Positions 1 to 5,201 of a stretch of 5,201 nucleotides of DNA are shown here, piece after piece (the stretch's first letter is position 1; every line of letters starts with the position of its first letter). The DNA lies in the NCBI GenBank assembly GCA_946887065.1, contig CAMPKL010000309.1:1-5201 (forward strand). Direction: 5' to 3'. Source of the stretch: an uncultured Bryobacterales bacterium. GTDB taxonomy: Bacteria; Acidobacteriota; Terriglobia; Bryobacterales; UBA6623. The position numbers and the translations under genes were made by a program. The notes beneath the pieces are model-generated. The model searched no databases, had not been told where the DNA came from, and saw only the letters and a list, made by a program, of their open reading frames with translations.

Positions 1-1223
1 ACCGCAATCAGGATCATCGCGCCCGCCACGGGTGCGGCATAGTGCGGATGCAGATAGAGCGCCTGGGTGAGAGCCAGCAAAACCGCGACCACCGCGGCTC
101 CCGGCAGGGCCATTCCCGACTTGCGCCAGAGCGGGATCATGAGCAGCATGGGGATCAACAACGCCGGTCCGACGTAGAATCGCAAGAATACGTAGATCTT
201 CGTCACCAAGGAGCTGTTGAAGCCGAGGAACTCCCGCTTGCTGAGATAGCGCGGGCGCTCCCATCCCTCGTAGTAGTCGCGCATGGATTGATGGCGATAG
301 TCCGGAATCCGCTCCAGATCCGGTTGCCAGAGGAACAGCGGGTTCGCCGCGTAAGTCGCGTCGTGCAACCGATAGGGCAGCAGCAACGGGTCGCCCGTGA
401 TCCGTTGGTTGTAGTAGCCCATCCATATCGCTGCCGGGGCCAGCACTAGCAGCGCGGGAGCGATGATCCGCTTCAACGCGGTTTTCACTCCCGGCCGGGA
501 GGCCGTCAGAAACGCCGCGCAAATGACCGTGAATACCAGGCCTTCGTACGGCCGGGTGTTCGCCAGCACGACCGCCCCTGCGGCGGCCCATATGGCATAT
601 GCGGGGCGTTGGCATCGAGTCAAGCGCTTCACCGCGCCGATCAGCAGCGCGCCGCCGCACGCCGCCAGCGCCCCGCCGGTATGCATCTCACCCCAACTCG
701 GAGCAAAGCGGCATGCCGCGATCACCGCGCCCAGCAGGGCCCAATAGTTCGGCAGCCAGGCTTGCAACATCCAAGCAATGGCCGCGGCGGCGAGTCCCAT
801 AGACAGCCATACGCCGGCTATCGGCTCGCCGAACAAAGCCTGCCCAAGGGCCAGCATCAGGCCGTTGCCGGGCGGGTACTTTGACATGTAGGTTGGCTGC
901 TGAATGATGTGCATGCTCTCGAAGTGTTGCCAGAGCGGATGCGCGGGGTTCGTCAGCCGTCCGCTCGCGAAAGTATCGGCAGCCAGCAGATTACTGAAAT
1001 CGTCGTGAATGACCGGTTGCGGCAAGTATCCGTTGGCGCTTAGCAGCGCCGAGGCCAGCACCCCGAAGATAAACATCCCCGCGACGACCCAGCGACGGTT
1101 GCGGGCGAGCTTGCGCAGCGCCGCCAAACAGGGTTGCAGCAAGCGAGATGAGATAATCGTGGGAGCAAGCGCGGCGGCGGCGAGGACGCCTGCCATCCAG
1201 AAAGCTTCCTGGAGCGTATGCAT
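1..1223 (-). CDS. GT-C-like (PMT/ArnT-related) polytopic membrane protein, partial at left edge
   Basis: The frame is open from ATG at 1223 down to the left edge: 407 full codons, no stop, so the C-terminus is missing. Hydrophobic segments lie near residues 8-28, 46-63, 123-150, 160-195, 208-240, 252-270, 345-365 and 372-405, which indicates an inner-membrane protein with many helices. After the second segment comes a loop with the acidic pair D74-D75 (HDDFSNLLAADTF) and then SKYPPGNG at 114-121. This is the arrangement of GT-C glycosyltransferases, where an acidic pair in the first periplasmic loop is catalytic and the sugar donor is a polyprenyl phosphate. A charged, Tyr/Trp-rich loop at 270-340 fits a second periplasmic region. 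Acidobacterial proteins with this signature are, as I recall, usually left as hypothetical, so substrate and activity are inference. The in-frame upstream stop is at 1320-1322. ATG 1223 is the first good start, with GGAGG 13 nt upstream, a rather long spacing. Confidence 0.8.
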   Translation of the reverse strand, partial: MHTLQEAFWMAGVLAAAALAPTIISSRLLQPCLAALRKLARNRRWVVAGMFIFGVLASALLSANGYLPQPVIHDDFSNLLAADTFASGRLTNPAHPLWQHFESMHIIQQPTYMSKYPPGNGLMLALGQALFGEPIAGVWLSMGLAAAAIAWMLQAWLPNYWALLGAVIAACRFAPSWGEMHTGGALAACGGALLIGAVKRLTRCQRPAYAIWAAAGAVVLANTRPYEGLVFTVICAAFLTASRPGVKTALKRIIAPALLVLAPAAIWMGYYNQRITGDPLLLPYRLHDATYAANPLFLWQPDLERIPDYRHQSMRDYYEGWERPRYLSKREFLGFNSSLVTKIYVFLRFYVGPALLIPMLLMIPLWRKSGMALPGAAVVAVLLALTQALYLHPHYAAPVAGAMILIA

Positions 1224-1378
1224 TAGCGTTAGTCGGCCTCCGCGCTGCTCGCGGCGCCGGCGGGCTGAGCGGCATGCAAGCAGCGTCCAGTGGCCATGCG
1301 GGATTGTAGCGCAGCAGCGTCATTACCGACCGAGCAAGTCTTTGCACTGCACATCGCAATTAACTAGGCCCGATACCT
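1224..1378. other. Divergent intergenic region between the membrane protein and the DUF481 gene
   Basis: This 155-bp gap separates two divergently transcribed genes, so it should hold both promoters. On the minus strand a TACAAT hexamer (1308-1303) could be a -10 box, but no good -35 lies at 16-18 bp. On the plus side AATTAACTA around 1359-1366 is the most AT-rich stretch before the DUF481 start, again without a convincing -35. No hairpin or small gene could be supported. The regulatory role is inferred from gene orientation only. Confidence 0.4.
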
Positions 1379-2479
1379 ATGACGAATAGAAATCTCAGTT
1401 CCCTAACTCTCTTCTACCGGTGCATGCGATGGGCTCTTTTGCCCGTTATCGCACTCCTCGCCGTAACCGCTCTGTGGGCAGACCAGGTCGTCCTGAAAAA
1501 CGGAGACCGCGTAACCGGTTCCATCGTGAAGAAGGACGGCGACGTACTGACCATCGACAGCGCCCACTTTGGAATCATTACGATGCCCTGGGACGAGGTG
1601 GAATCCATAGCCGCCGACACTCCCTTGCACGTCGTTCTGCCCGGCGACCAGACGGTGCGGGCGACGCTGCAGACGCGGGCCGGCCAGATCGAAGTTGCCG
1701 TTCCCGGCGCGCCGCGGACCATCGCGCCAGCCGATCTGGTCGCACTCCGCAATGAGGCGGAGCAAGAAGCTTATGACCGCCTGCTTGACCCGGGCCTGCT
1801 AGACCTGTGGACAGTCAACGGCAGTCTAGGGTTTGCCGGCGCGAAGGGCAACGCGGAGACTCTGACCATCACAACGCCCATCAACTTCGCGCGAGTTTCA
1901 AATACCAGCACCACGACGGCCTACTTCAACTCCATTCGGTCGTCGGCGACAATCGACGGCGTCGATGAGCAAACCGCCAACGCCGTTCGCGGCGGATGGG
2001 CTTTTAACCGGAATCTCTCCGGCAAAGTCTTCCTAAACGCGTTCAATGACTATGAGTACGACAAGTTCCAATCCCTGGACTTGCGAGTCGTCCTCGGCGC
2101 CGGCGCGGGCTACCACGTCTGGAAGAGCGATAGGGGTTCGTTGGATCTGGTCGGCGGCGGCGCCTGGAACCGAGAAAAATTCTCGCCGGATCCGGATCCG
2201 TCATTTACCCGCAACTCCGCGGAAGCGTATTGGGGCAACAATTTTGGCTTCGAGCTCAACTCGAGGACCAATCTGACCCAAGCTTTCCGCATGTTCAACA
2301 ACCTGTCGAATTCCGGCGAGTACCGCATGAACTTCGATCTCGGCGCGATAACGGCGCTCACCGACTGGCTGACCTGGAACGTCGCCTTGAGCGACCGCTA
2401 CTTGAGCAATCCCGTTCCTGGGCGCAAAGCCAACGATGTGTTGTACAGCACCGGCTTGGGATTCTCATTCGGCCGCTAG
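1379..2479 (+). CDS. DUF481 family outer-membrane beta-barrel protein
   Basis: This 366-residue protein starts with a signal peptide: Arg17 near the start of the hydrophobic stretch 18-33, with likely cleavage after ALWA (residue 34). Residues 37-78 form a short beta-rich module with KNGDRVTG. Residues 85-124 look like a diverged second copy. A short helical linker (124-136) leads to the DUF481 domain at about 142-366. That domain is a series of alternating aromatic strands such as WTVNGSLGFAGAKGN, GGWAFNRNLSGKVFLNAF and DWLTWNVALSDRYL, ending in a final strand GLGFSFGR. DUF481 proteins are salt-stress-associated outer-membrane barrels of unknown biochemical role. The last residue is Arg, not the usual terminal Phe, although Phe is third from the end. 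ATG 1379 has only a weak AGG 10 nt upstream. Met16 (ATG 1424) would give a tidier signal peptide but has no clear ribosome site. Family call is confident; function is unknown. Confidence 0.85.
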   Translation: MTNRNLSSLTLFYRCMRWALLPVIALLAVTALWADQVVLKNGDRVTGSIVKKDGDVLTIDSAHFGIITMPWDEVESIAADTPLHVVLPGDQTVRATLQTRAGQIEVAVPGAPRTIAPADLVALRNEAEQEAYDRLLDPGLLDLWTVNGSLGFAGAKGNAETLTITTPINFARVSNTSTTTAYFNSIRSSATIDGVDEQTANAVRGGWAFNRNLSGKVFLNAFNDYEYDKFQSLDLRVVLGAGAGYHVWKSDRGSLDLVGGGAWNREKFSPDPDPSFTRNSAEAYWGNNFGFELNSRTNLTQAFRMFNNLSNSGEYRMNFDLGAITALTDWLTWNVALSDRYLSNPVPGRKANDVLYSTGLGFSFGR

Positions 2480-2605
2480 TCCGGGCCTACATTGTGGGGA
2501 AAACATCCTTTCACTTCTCCGTTTTAGCGCTCGCACTCTCATCCCTCGTTCGCCTACGATGTCACCGGCGCCCGTCAAAGTTGACGAACCAGGAGGGTTA
2601 GAACA
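2480..2605 (+). other. Intergenic region upstream of formaldehyde dehydrogenase
   Basis: This 126-bp gap lies between two genes on the same strand. I see no strong terminator for the DUF481 gene and no clear sigma70 promoter. TACGAT at 2555-2560 resembles a -10 box but has no matching -35 at 16-18 bp. The two genes have no obvious functional link, so separate promoters are more likely than an operon, but the sequence does not decide this. Confidence 0.3.
2591..2597 (+). promoter_or_regulatory. Strong Shine-Dalgarno site of the formaldehyde dehydrogenase gene
   Basis: AGGAGGG sits 8 nt upstream of ATG 2606, near-ideal in sequence and spacing. It fixes the start of the gene and predicts efficient translation. 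It is much better than the ribosome sites of the neighbouring genes. Confidence 0.9.
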
Positions 2606-3796
2606 ATGGCAACGAATCGTGGAGTGGCCTACATGGGCCCCGGAAAGGTCGAAGTGCAAACCATCGACTTCCCTAAGCTCGCGCTGGGCCAGCGCGACTG
2701 CCATCACGGGGTCATTCTCAAAGTCGTCACTACCAACATCTGCGGCAGCGACCAGCACATGGTTCGCGGACGCACGACGGCGCCCAAGGGCCTGATTCTC
2801 GGCCATGAAATCACTGGCGAAGTCATCGAGGCCGGCAGAGACGTTGAATTTATCAAGGTCGGCGATATCTGTTCGGTGCCCTTCAACATCGCCTGCGGCC
2901 GCTGCAAGAACTGCAAGGCCGGCAAGACCGGCATCTGCCTGAGCGTCAACCCGGCGCGTCCGGGCGCCGCTTACGGCTACGTCGACATGGGCGGCTGGGT
3001 CGGCGGCCAAGCTGACTACGTCATGGTGCCCTACGCCGACTTCAACCTGTTCCCCTTCCCCGATCGCGCCCAGGCGATGGAGAAGATTCGCGATCTCACT
3101 CTGCTGTCGGACATCTTCCCGACCGGCTATCATGGCGCGGTCTCCGCCGGCGTAGGCCCCGGTGCGATAGTCTATGTCGCCGGGGCCGGTCCGGTGGGTC
3201 TTGCCGCCGCCGCGTCGTGTCATCTGCTCGGCGCCGCCTGCGTCATCGTCGGCGACATGATTCCCGAGCGTCTGAAACAAGCCAAGAGCTTCGGTTGCGA
3301 AACAGTCGATCTCCGTAAGAAGGCCACCCTAGGCGAGCAGATCGAAAATATCATCGGCGTACCCGAAGTGGAATTCGGTATCGACTGCGTCGGGTTTGAA
3401 GCGCGCGGCCACGGCGCCGACGCCGGCGTTGAGCGGCCCGCCACCGTTCTCAACGCCCTCATGGAGACCACCGAAGCGGGCGGAGGCATCGGCATCCCCG
3501 GCCTCTACGTGACAGGAGACCCAGGCGGCGTCGACAAGAACGCCAAGATCGGCAACCTGGGCATCCGGATCGGTCTCGGCTGGGCGAAGTCCCATCACTT
3601 CACCACCGGCCAGTGCCCCGTGATGAAGTACAACCGCCAGCTGATGAACGCCATTTTGTACGACAAGATCCAGATCGCCAAAGCCGTCAATGTGAAGACG
3701 ATTTCTCTCAAAGACGCGCCTCGGGGCTACAAAGATTTCGATCGCGGAGCGGCGACCAAGTTCGTCATCGATCCGCACGGTTCCGTCGCAGCCTAG
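2606..3796 (+). CDS. fdhA: Glutathione-independent formaldehyde dehydrogenase (zinc, NAD-dependent)
   Basis: A 396-residue medium-chain dehydrogenase that, compared from memory, is close along its whole length to the Pseudomonas putida enzyme (about 398 residues). The reaction is formaldehyde plus NAD+ to formate in the cytoplasm, without glutathione; the P. putida enzyme keeps NAD tightly bound and can also dismutate aldehydes. Visible residues: catalytic zinc ligands Cys46 (NICGSDQH), His67 with Glu68 (LGHEITGE) and Asp169 (LLSDIFPTGYHG); structural zinc cysteines Cys97, Cys100, Cys103 and Cys111; the nucleotide-binding GAGPVG at 193-198, with Asp217 after the next strand favouring NAD over NADP; the family-typical inserts VGFEARGHG (262-270) and GLGWAKSH (323-330); and a C-terminal KFVIDPH. 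All key residues are present and the length is normal, so it should be active. No other C1 gene is nearby, which suggests stand-alone detoxification, not methylotrophy. Related family members can act on other aldehydes or alcohols. Confidence 0.95.
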   Translation: MATNRGVAYMGPGKVEVQTIDFPKLALGQRDCHHGVILKVVTTNICGSDQHMVRGRTTAPKGLILGHEITGEVIEAGRDVEFIKVGDICSVPFNIACGRCKNCKAGKTGICLSVNPARPGAAYGYVDMGGWVGGQADYVMVPYADFNLFPFPDRAQAMEKIRDLTLLSDIFPTGYHGAVSAGVGPGAIVYVAGAGPVGLAAAASCHLLGAACVIVGDMIPERLKQAKSFGCETVDLRKKATLGEQIENIIGVPEVEFGIDCVGFEARGHGADAGVERPATVLNALMETTEAGGGIGIPGLYVTGDPGGVDKNAKIGNLGIRIGLGWAKSHHFTTGQCPVMKYNRQLMNAILYDKIQIAKAVNVKTISLKDAPRGYKDFDRGAATKFVIDPHGSVAA

Positions 3797-3808
3797 GCAC
3801 TACGACGC

Positions 3809-3840
3809 GGAGGGGGTGCTCCAAGTCGCGGACCCCCTCC
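3809..3840 (+). terminator. Perfect 9-bp GC-rich hairpin after fdhA
   Basis: GGAGGGGGT (3809-3817) and ACCCCCTCC (3832-3840) are exact reverse complements around a 14-nt loop, starting 12 nt after the fdhA stop. Position and stability fit a transcription terminator. The downstream tract (ACTTTCCCCC) has only a short run of T, so it is not a textbook intrinsic terminator and may instead protect the mRNA 3' end or act with Rho. Confidence 0.65.
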
Positions 3841-3895
3841 ACTTTCCCCCGGCGCTGTGGCGCAGCCGGCTACTCCGCAATTCCAAAACTCAGCG

Positions 3896-3914
3896 GCCCC
3901 CTGCTCGGGGGGGC
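3896..3914. repeat. Short GC-rich inverted repeat
   Basis: GCCCCC (3896-3901) can pair with GGGGGC (3909-3914) across a 7-nt loop. There is no T tract after it. It may be a secondary terminator or only a by-product of the local C/G runs. Confidence 0.35.
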
Positions 3915-4001
3915 GCCCTAGGCCCTCGCTTAGATCCCACACGCCCCTCTCTTAGACCCGCACTAGGCGAATTGCTGAATTGGCGCCTCCGGTCCGCAAC
4001 C

Positions 4002-4029
4002 TTGACCCTAGGGAGAGCATCTCAATAAG
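4002..4029 (+). promoter_or_regulatory. Possible sigma70-type promoter of the DUF2062 gene
   Basis: TTGACC (4002-4007, five of six matches to the -35 consensus) is followed after 16 bp by AATAAG (4024-4029, four of six matches to the -10 consensus). Transcription would start near 4036, about 5 nt before ATG 4041. Read by eye only; such matches also occur by chance. Confidence 0.35.
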
Positions 4030-4040
4030 CGACAATCGAA

Positions 4041-4541
4041 ATGGGTTCCTCTCCTGTAGTCGTTCGGCCGTCCCGTTGGTCCCAGATGTGGTCTCTGCAG
4101 CAGATCCAGGAGCGCCTGAAGGCGGCGTTGTCGGGCCATTCATCCGACCACGAAATCGCCCTCGGGTTTACGGTCGGTACGGCTATTTCGATCCTGCCGA
4201 CCCCCGGTTTCAACCTCCTGTTGGGAGCGCTCTTCATCGCTGTCTATCCGCGCGTCAACAAGCTGGCGGTCTTCGGTGCGATGGCCGTTTACAATCCGGT
4301 CTTCATGATTCCTTTCTATTGGGCCAGCTACCAGTTGGGGGCGCTTTTTTTCGGAACCGATCCGGTCGTCCACTACGACGTCGTCGTGCTCAATCAAGCA
4401 TTCGATTTCACTCGCCGCTATCTGTTCGGAAATCTGATCGTCACCGTGATCACCTCCGCCATCACCTACCCGCTTGTTCGTAAGATCGTCCACTTCAGAC
4501 GATCCCGGGAGGGGCGGGCCGCGACGGAACCGAGCTCCTAA
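4041..4541 (+). CDS. DUF2062 family small membrane protein
   Basis: This 166-residue protein has an amphipathic, charged N-terminal segment (residues 17-38, QQIQERLKAALSGHSSDHE), then hydrophobic segments at about 41-69, 74-102 and 127-147, and a basic, probably cytoplasmic tail (residues 148-166). The conserved-looking motifs FTVGTAISILPTPGFN (43-58) and AVYNPVFMIPFYWASYQLG (82-100) are typical of DUF2062, a family of short inner-membrane proteins with no established biochemical function, sometimes fused to glycosyltransferase domains. Here it stands alone. The in-frame stop upstream is at 4026-4028, making ATG 4041 the first possible start. No Shine-Dalgarno site lies at usable distance; the purine-rich GGGAGAG at 4011-4017 is 23 nt away. 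Met16 (ATG 4086) is an alternative start that begins right at the conserved region but also lacks a ribosome site. Family call is firm; start is uncertain. Confidence 0.8.
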   Translation: MGSSPVVVRPSRWSQMWSLQQIQERLKAALSGHSSDHEIALGFTVGTAISILPTPGFNLLLGALFIAVYPRVNKLAVFGAMAVYNPVFMIPFYWASYQLGALFFGTDPVVHYDVVVLNQAFDFTRRYLFGNLIVTVITSAITYPLVRKIVHFRRSREGRAATEPSS

Positions 4542-4553
4542 ACGCGTTCCGTC
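4523..4553. terminator. 8-bp inverted repeat overlapping the DUF2062 stop codon
   Basis: GACGGAAC (4523-4530) and GTTCCGTC (4546-4553) are exact reverse complements around a 15-nt loop that contains the stop codon. It lies between two convergent genes, where a hairpin could serve as a terminator for the DUF2062 transcript or both strands. No T tract follows on either strand, so the role is tentative. Confidence 0.4.
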
Positions 4554-4681
4554 AGGGGTGCGCCCTACTCACCGTGGCGTCCCAGGACCAGATAGGCGAA
4601 GGATCGCGCCTCGGGTCACCTCGACGCGGGGCAGTGCAGGATGTGAGGTTTGGCCGCTGGAAGGGCTTGTACCAGGTTGGC
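4542..4681. other. Convergent intergenic gap
   Basis: 140 bp between the DUF2062 stop and the brnA-like stop. Apart from the right arm of the inverted repeat at 4546-4553, I see no gene, RNA or repeat in it. Confidence 0.4.
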
Positions 4682-5098
4682 TTAGGAGGCGACGGCGCGC
4701 GTCCTTTTTCGTCTCGGCGGCGCGACGATGTCCAGCGCGGGCGCCGTATTGAATACTCCCGAGATTATCGCGGCTCCCTCAGCCGGGCCGGCGCCCGGGA
4801 CTTCTAGAGGACCCATAGACGTCATCACCGGCGCGCTTGCGTGCCCCAATGGCCGAGCAGCGTTGTCGCTCTCCATCAGTACCCGCAGCATGGCGTTCAT
4901 GCGCGTCTGGTAGCCTTTGCCTCTAGCCTTGAGCCAAGCGATGACATCAGCATCCAAGCGGACGAACACGCCCTGCTTCGTCTTAGGCATGTAGGCCTCA
5001 GTCCGGCGCCAGAATTCCTGGTCTGGAGCAGGCACGCGTACGGCGCCGATCTCCGCTGAGTGATCGCCGCCTTTGGTTGGGGACTGTTGTTTTGCCAT
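4682..5098 (-). CDS. BrnA-family antitoxin / ribbon-helix-helix DNA-binding protein with long C-terminal tail
   Basis: From ATG 5098 the protein has 138 residues. Residues 28-77 match the BrnA antitoxin pattern: a helix with EFWRRTEAYMP, the beta strand GVFVRLD (43-49), helix A (ADVIAWLKARG, 50-60) and helix B (GYQTRMNAMLRVLMES, 62-77), which together make a ribbon-helix-helix dimer that binds DNA. BrnA normally neutralises the RNase-like toxin BrnT and represses its own operon. Here no brnT is visible on either side: 103 bp remain upstream before the window edge and the downstream side is empty. After the domain comes an approximately 60-residue Pro/Ala/Gly-rich tail ending in a basic cluster (RRKRTR), whereas BrnA proteins usually stop soon after helix B. 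Start 5098 is chosen because AAAGG lies 5 nt upstream and an AT-rich promoter-like stretch precedes it. The frame stays open upstream through ATG 5173 to the edge, so a longer protein is possible. Confidence 0.75.
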   Translation of the reverse strand: MAKQQSPTKGGDHSAEIGAVRVPAPDQEFWRRTEAYMPKTKQGVFVRLDADVIAWLKARGKGYQTRMNAMLRVLMESDNAARPLGHASAPVMTSMGPLEVPGAGPAEGAAIISGVFNTAPALDIVAPPRRKRTRAVAS

Positions 5099-5120
5099 AT
5101 AGACCTTTAGGGCGCTGTCT

Positions 5121-5150
5121 TTTATATATACACCATCGACATCGTCTGTA
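5121..5150 (-). promoter_or_regulatory. AT-rich possible promoter of the brnA-like gene
   Basis: On the minus strand TATATATAAA (5130-5121) offers a good -10 hexamer (TATAAA, 5126-5121), about 22 nt before ATG 5098. The -35 position (TACAGA, 5150-5145, 18-bp spacer) is poor. The stretch stands out as AT-rich in a GC-rich window. Confidence 0.3.
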
Positions 5151-5160
5151 TTTAACCATC

Positions 5161-5176
5161 CGTATCGAAACATACG
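5161..5176. promoter_or_regulatory. Short palindrome upstream of the brnA-like gene, possible operator
   Basis: CGTAT (5161-5165) and ATACG (5172-5176) are exact reverse complements separated by 6 bp. It lies just upstream of the promoter-like AT-rich stretch. Ribbon-helix-helix antitoxins autoregulate through short inverted repeats in this position, so this is a candidate binding site, by inference only. Confidence 0.3.
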
Positions 5177-5201
5177 ATTTTTACAACCTCTTAACGCGGG
5201 T

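Larger units (their letters stand above)
3797..4040. other. Gene-free region between fdhA and the DUF2062 gene
   Basis: This 244-bp stretch shows no believable gene; the short frames that cross it have atypical composition and no ribosome site. It contains the fdhA terminator hairpin, a second GC-rich inverted repeat at 3896-3914, two loosely similar pyrimidine-rich segments that share CTTAGA (about 3929 and 3951), and a possible promoter at 4002-4029. Confidence 0.5.

Noticed and set aside
42..449. Plus-strand frame of 135 codons
   Set aside because: It lies antisense to the membrane protein at 3-1223 and is rich in Arg, Gln, Glu and His, as expected for the shadow of a hydrophobic gene; no ribosome site.
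1303..1337. Promoter for the membrane protein: TACAAT with TTGCTC upstream on the minus strand
   Set aside because: The spacer is 23 bp, too long for a sigma70 promoter; kept only as a note in the intergenic entry.
991..1389. Two overlapping frames (122 codons minus, 126 codons plus) across the divergent intergenic region
   Set aside because: Both have atypical composition, overlap the start of the membrane protein and would occupy the promoter region; no family resemblance.
2188..2201. Tandem GGATCC-like repeat in the DUF481 gene
   Set aside because: It is a coding repeat for a short Asp-Pro turn and shows no sign of being a mobile or regulatory element.
2465..3280. Long open frame of 271 codons on the minus strand opposite fdhA
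   Set aside because: It is antisense to a clear, fully conserved dehydrogenase; its sequence is the His/Asp/Gly/Arg-rich type produced by the reverse complement of GC-rich codons and has no recognisable domain.
3966..3987. Imperfect palindrome with two AATT cores
   Set aside because: Only the AATT and GGC ends match; too short and irregular to support an operator or attachment site.
3980..4483. Plus-strand frame of 167 codons overlapping the DUF2062 gene, starting at TTG
   Set aside because: The other frame encodes a coherent membrane protein with DUF2062 motifs; this one is Arg/Ser/Pro-rich and has no domain.

Overview
The window looks like a chromosomal segment from a GC-rich, Gram-negative soil-type bacterium. 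A member of the Acidobacteriota (Bryobacter/Solibacter-like) is my best guess. That rests on recalled family resemblance only: a GT-C-like membrane protein with the HDDFSNLLAADTF / SKYPPG signature, and a DUF481 outer-membrane protein whose N-terminal module carries a KNGDRVTG motif. No rRNA, tRNA, IS element, CRISPR array or prophage gene is visible.

Layout, left to right. (1) Positions 3-1223, minus strand: 407 codons of a polytopic GT-C / PMT-like membrane protein, cut by the left window edge. (2) 1224-1378: a 155-bp divergent intergenic region. (3) 1379-2479, plus: a secreted DUF481 outer-membrane beta-barrel protein with a duplicated small N-terminal module. (4) 2606-3796, plus: a complete, well-conserved zinc- and NAD-dependent formaldehyde dehydrogenase of the glutathione-independent FdhA type. 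It has a strong Shine-Dalgarno site in front and a perfect 9-bp hairpin behind. (5) 3797-4040: a gene-free 244-bp stretch with GC-rich hairpins and a possible promoter. (6) 4041-4541, plus: a DUF2062 small membrane protein. (7) 4542-4681: a convergent gap. (8) 4682-5098, minus: a BrnA-type ribbon-helix-helix antitoxin/repressor with an unusually long C-terminal tail and an AT-rich, palindrome-bearing upstream region that reaches the right edge.

The genes do not form an obvious pathway. They look like independent housekeeping or accessory units: envelope glycosylation or membrane function, an outer-membrane barrel, formaldehyde detoxification, a small membrane protein and a toxin-antitoxin-type regulator. 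I do not see a convincing new multi-gene system. The points most worth a second look are the BrnA homologue without a visible BrnT partner and with an extended tail, the internal duplication at the DUF481 N-terminus, and a possibly leaderless DUF2062 transcript.
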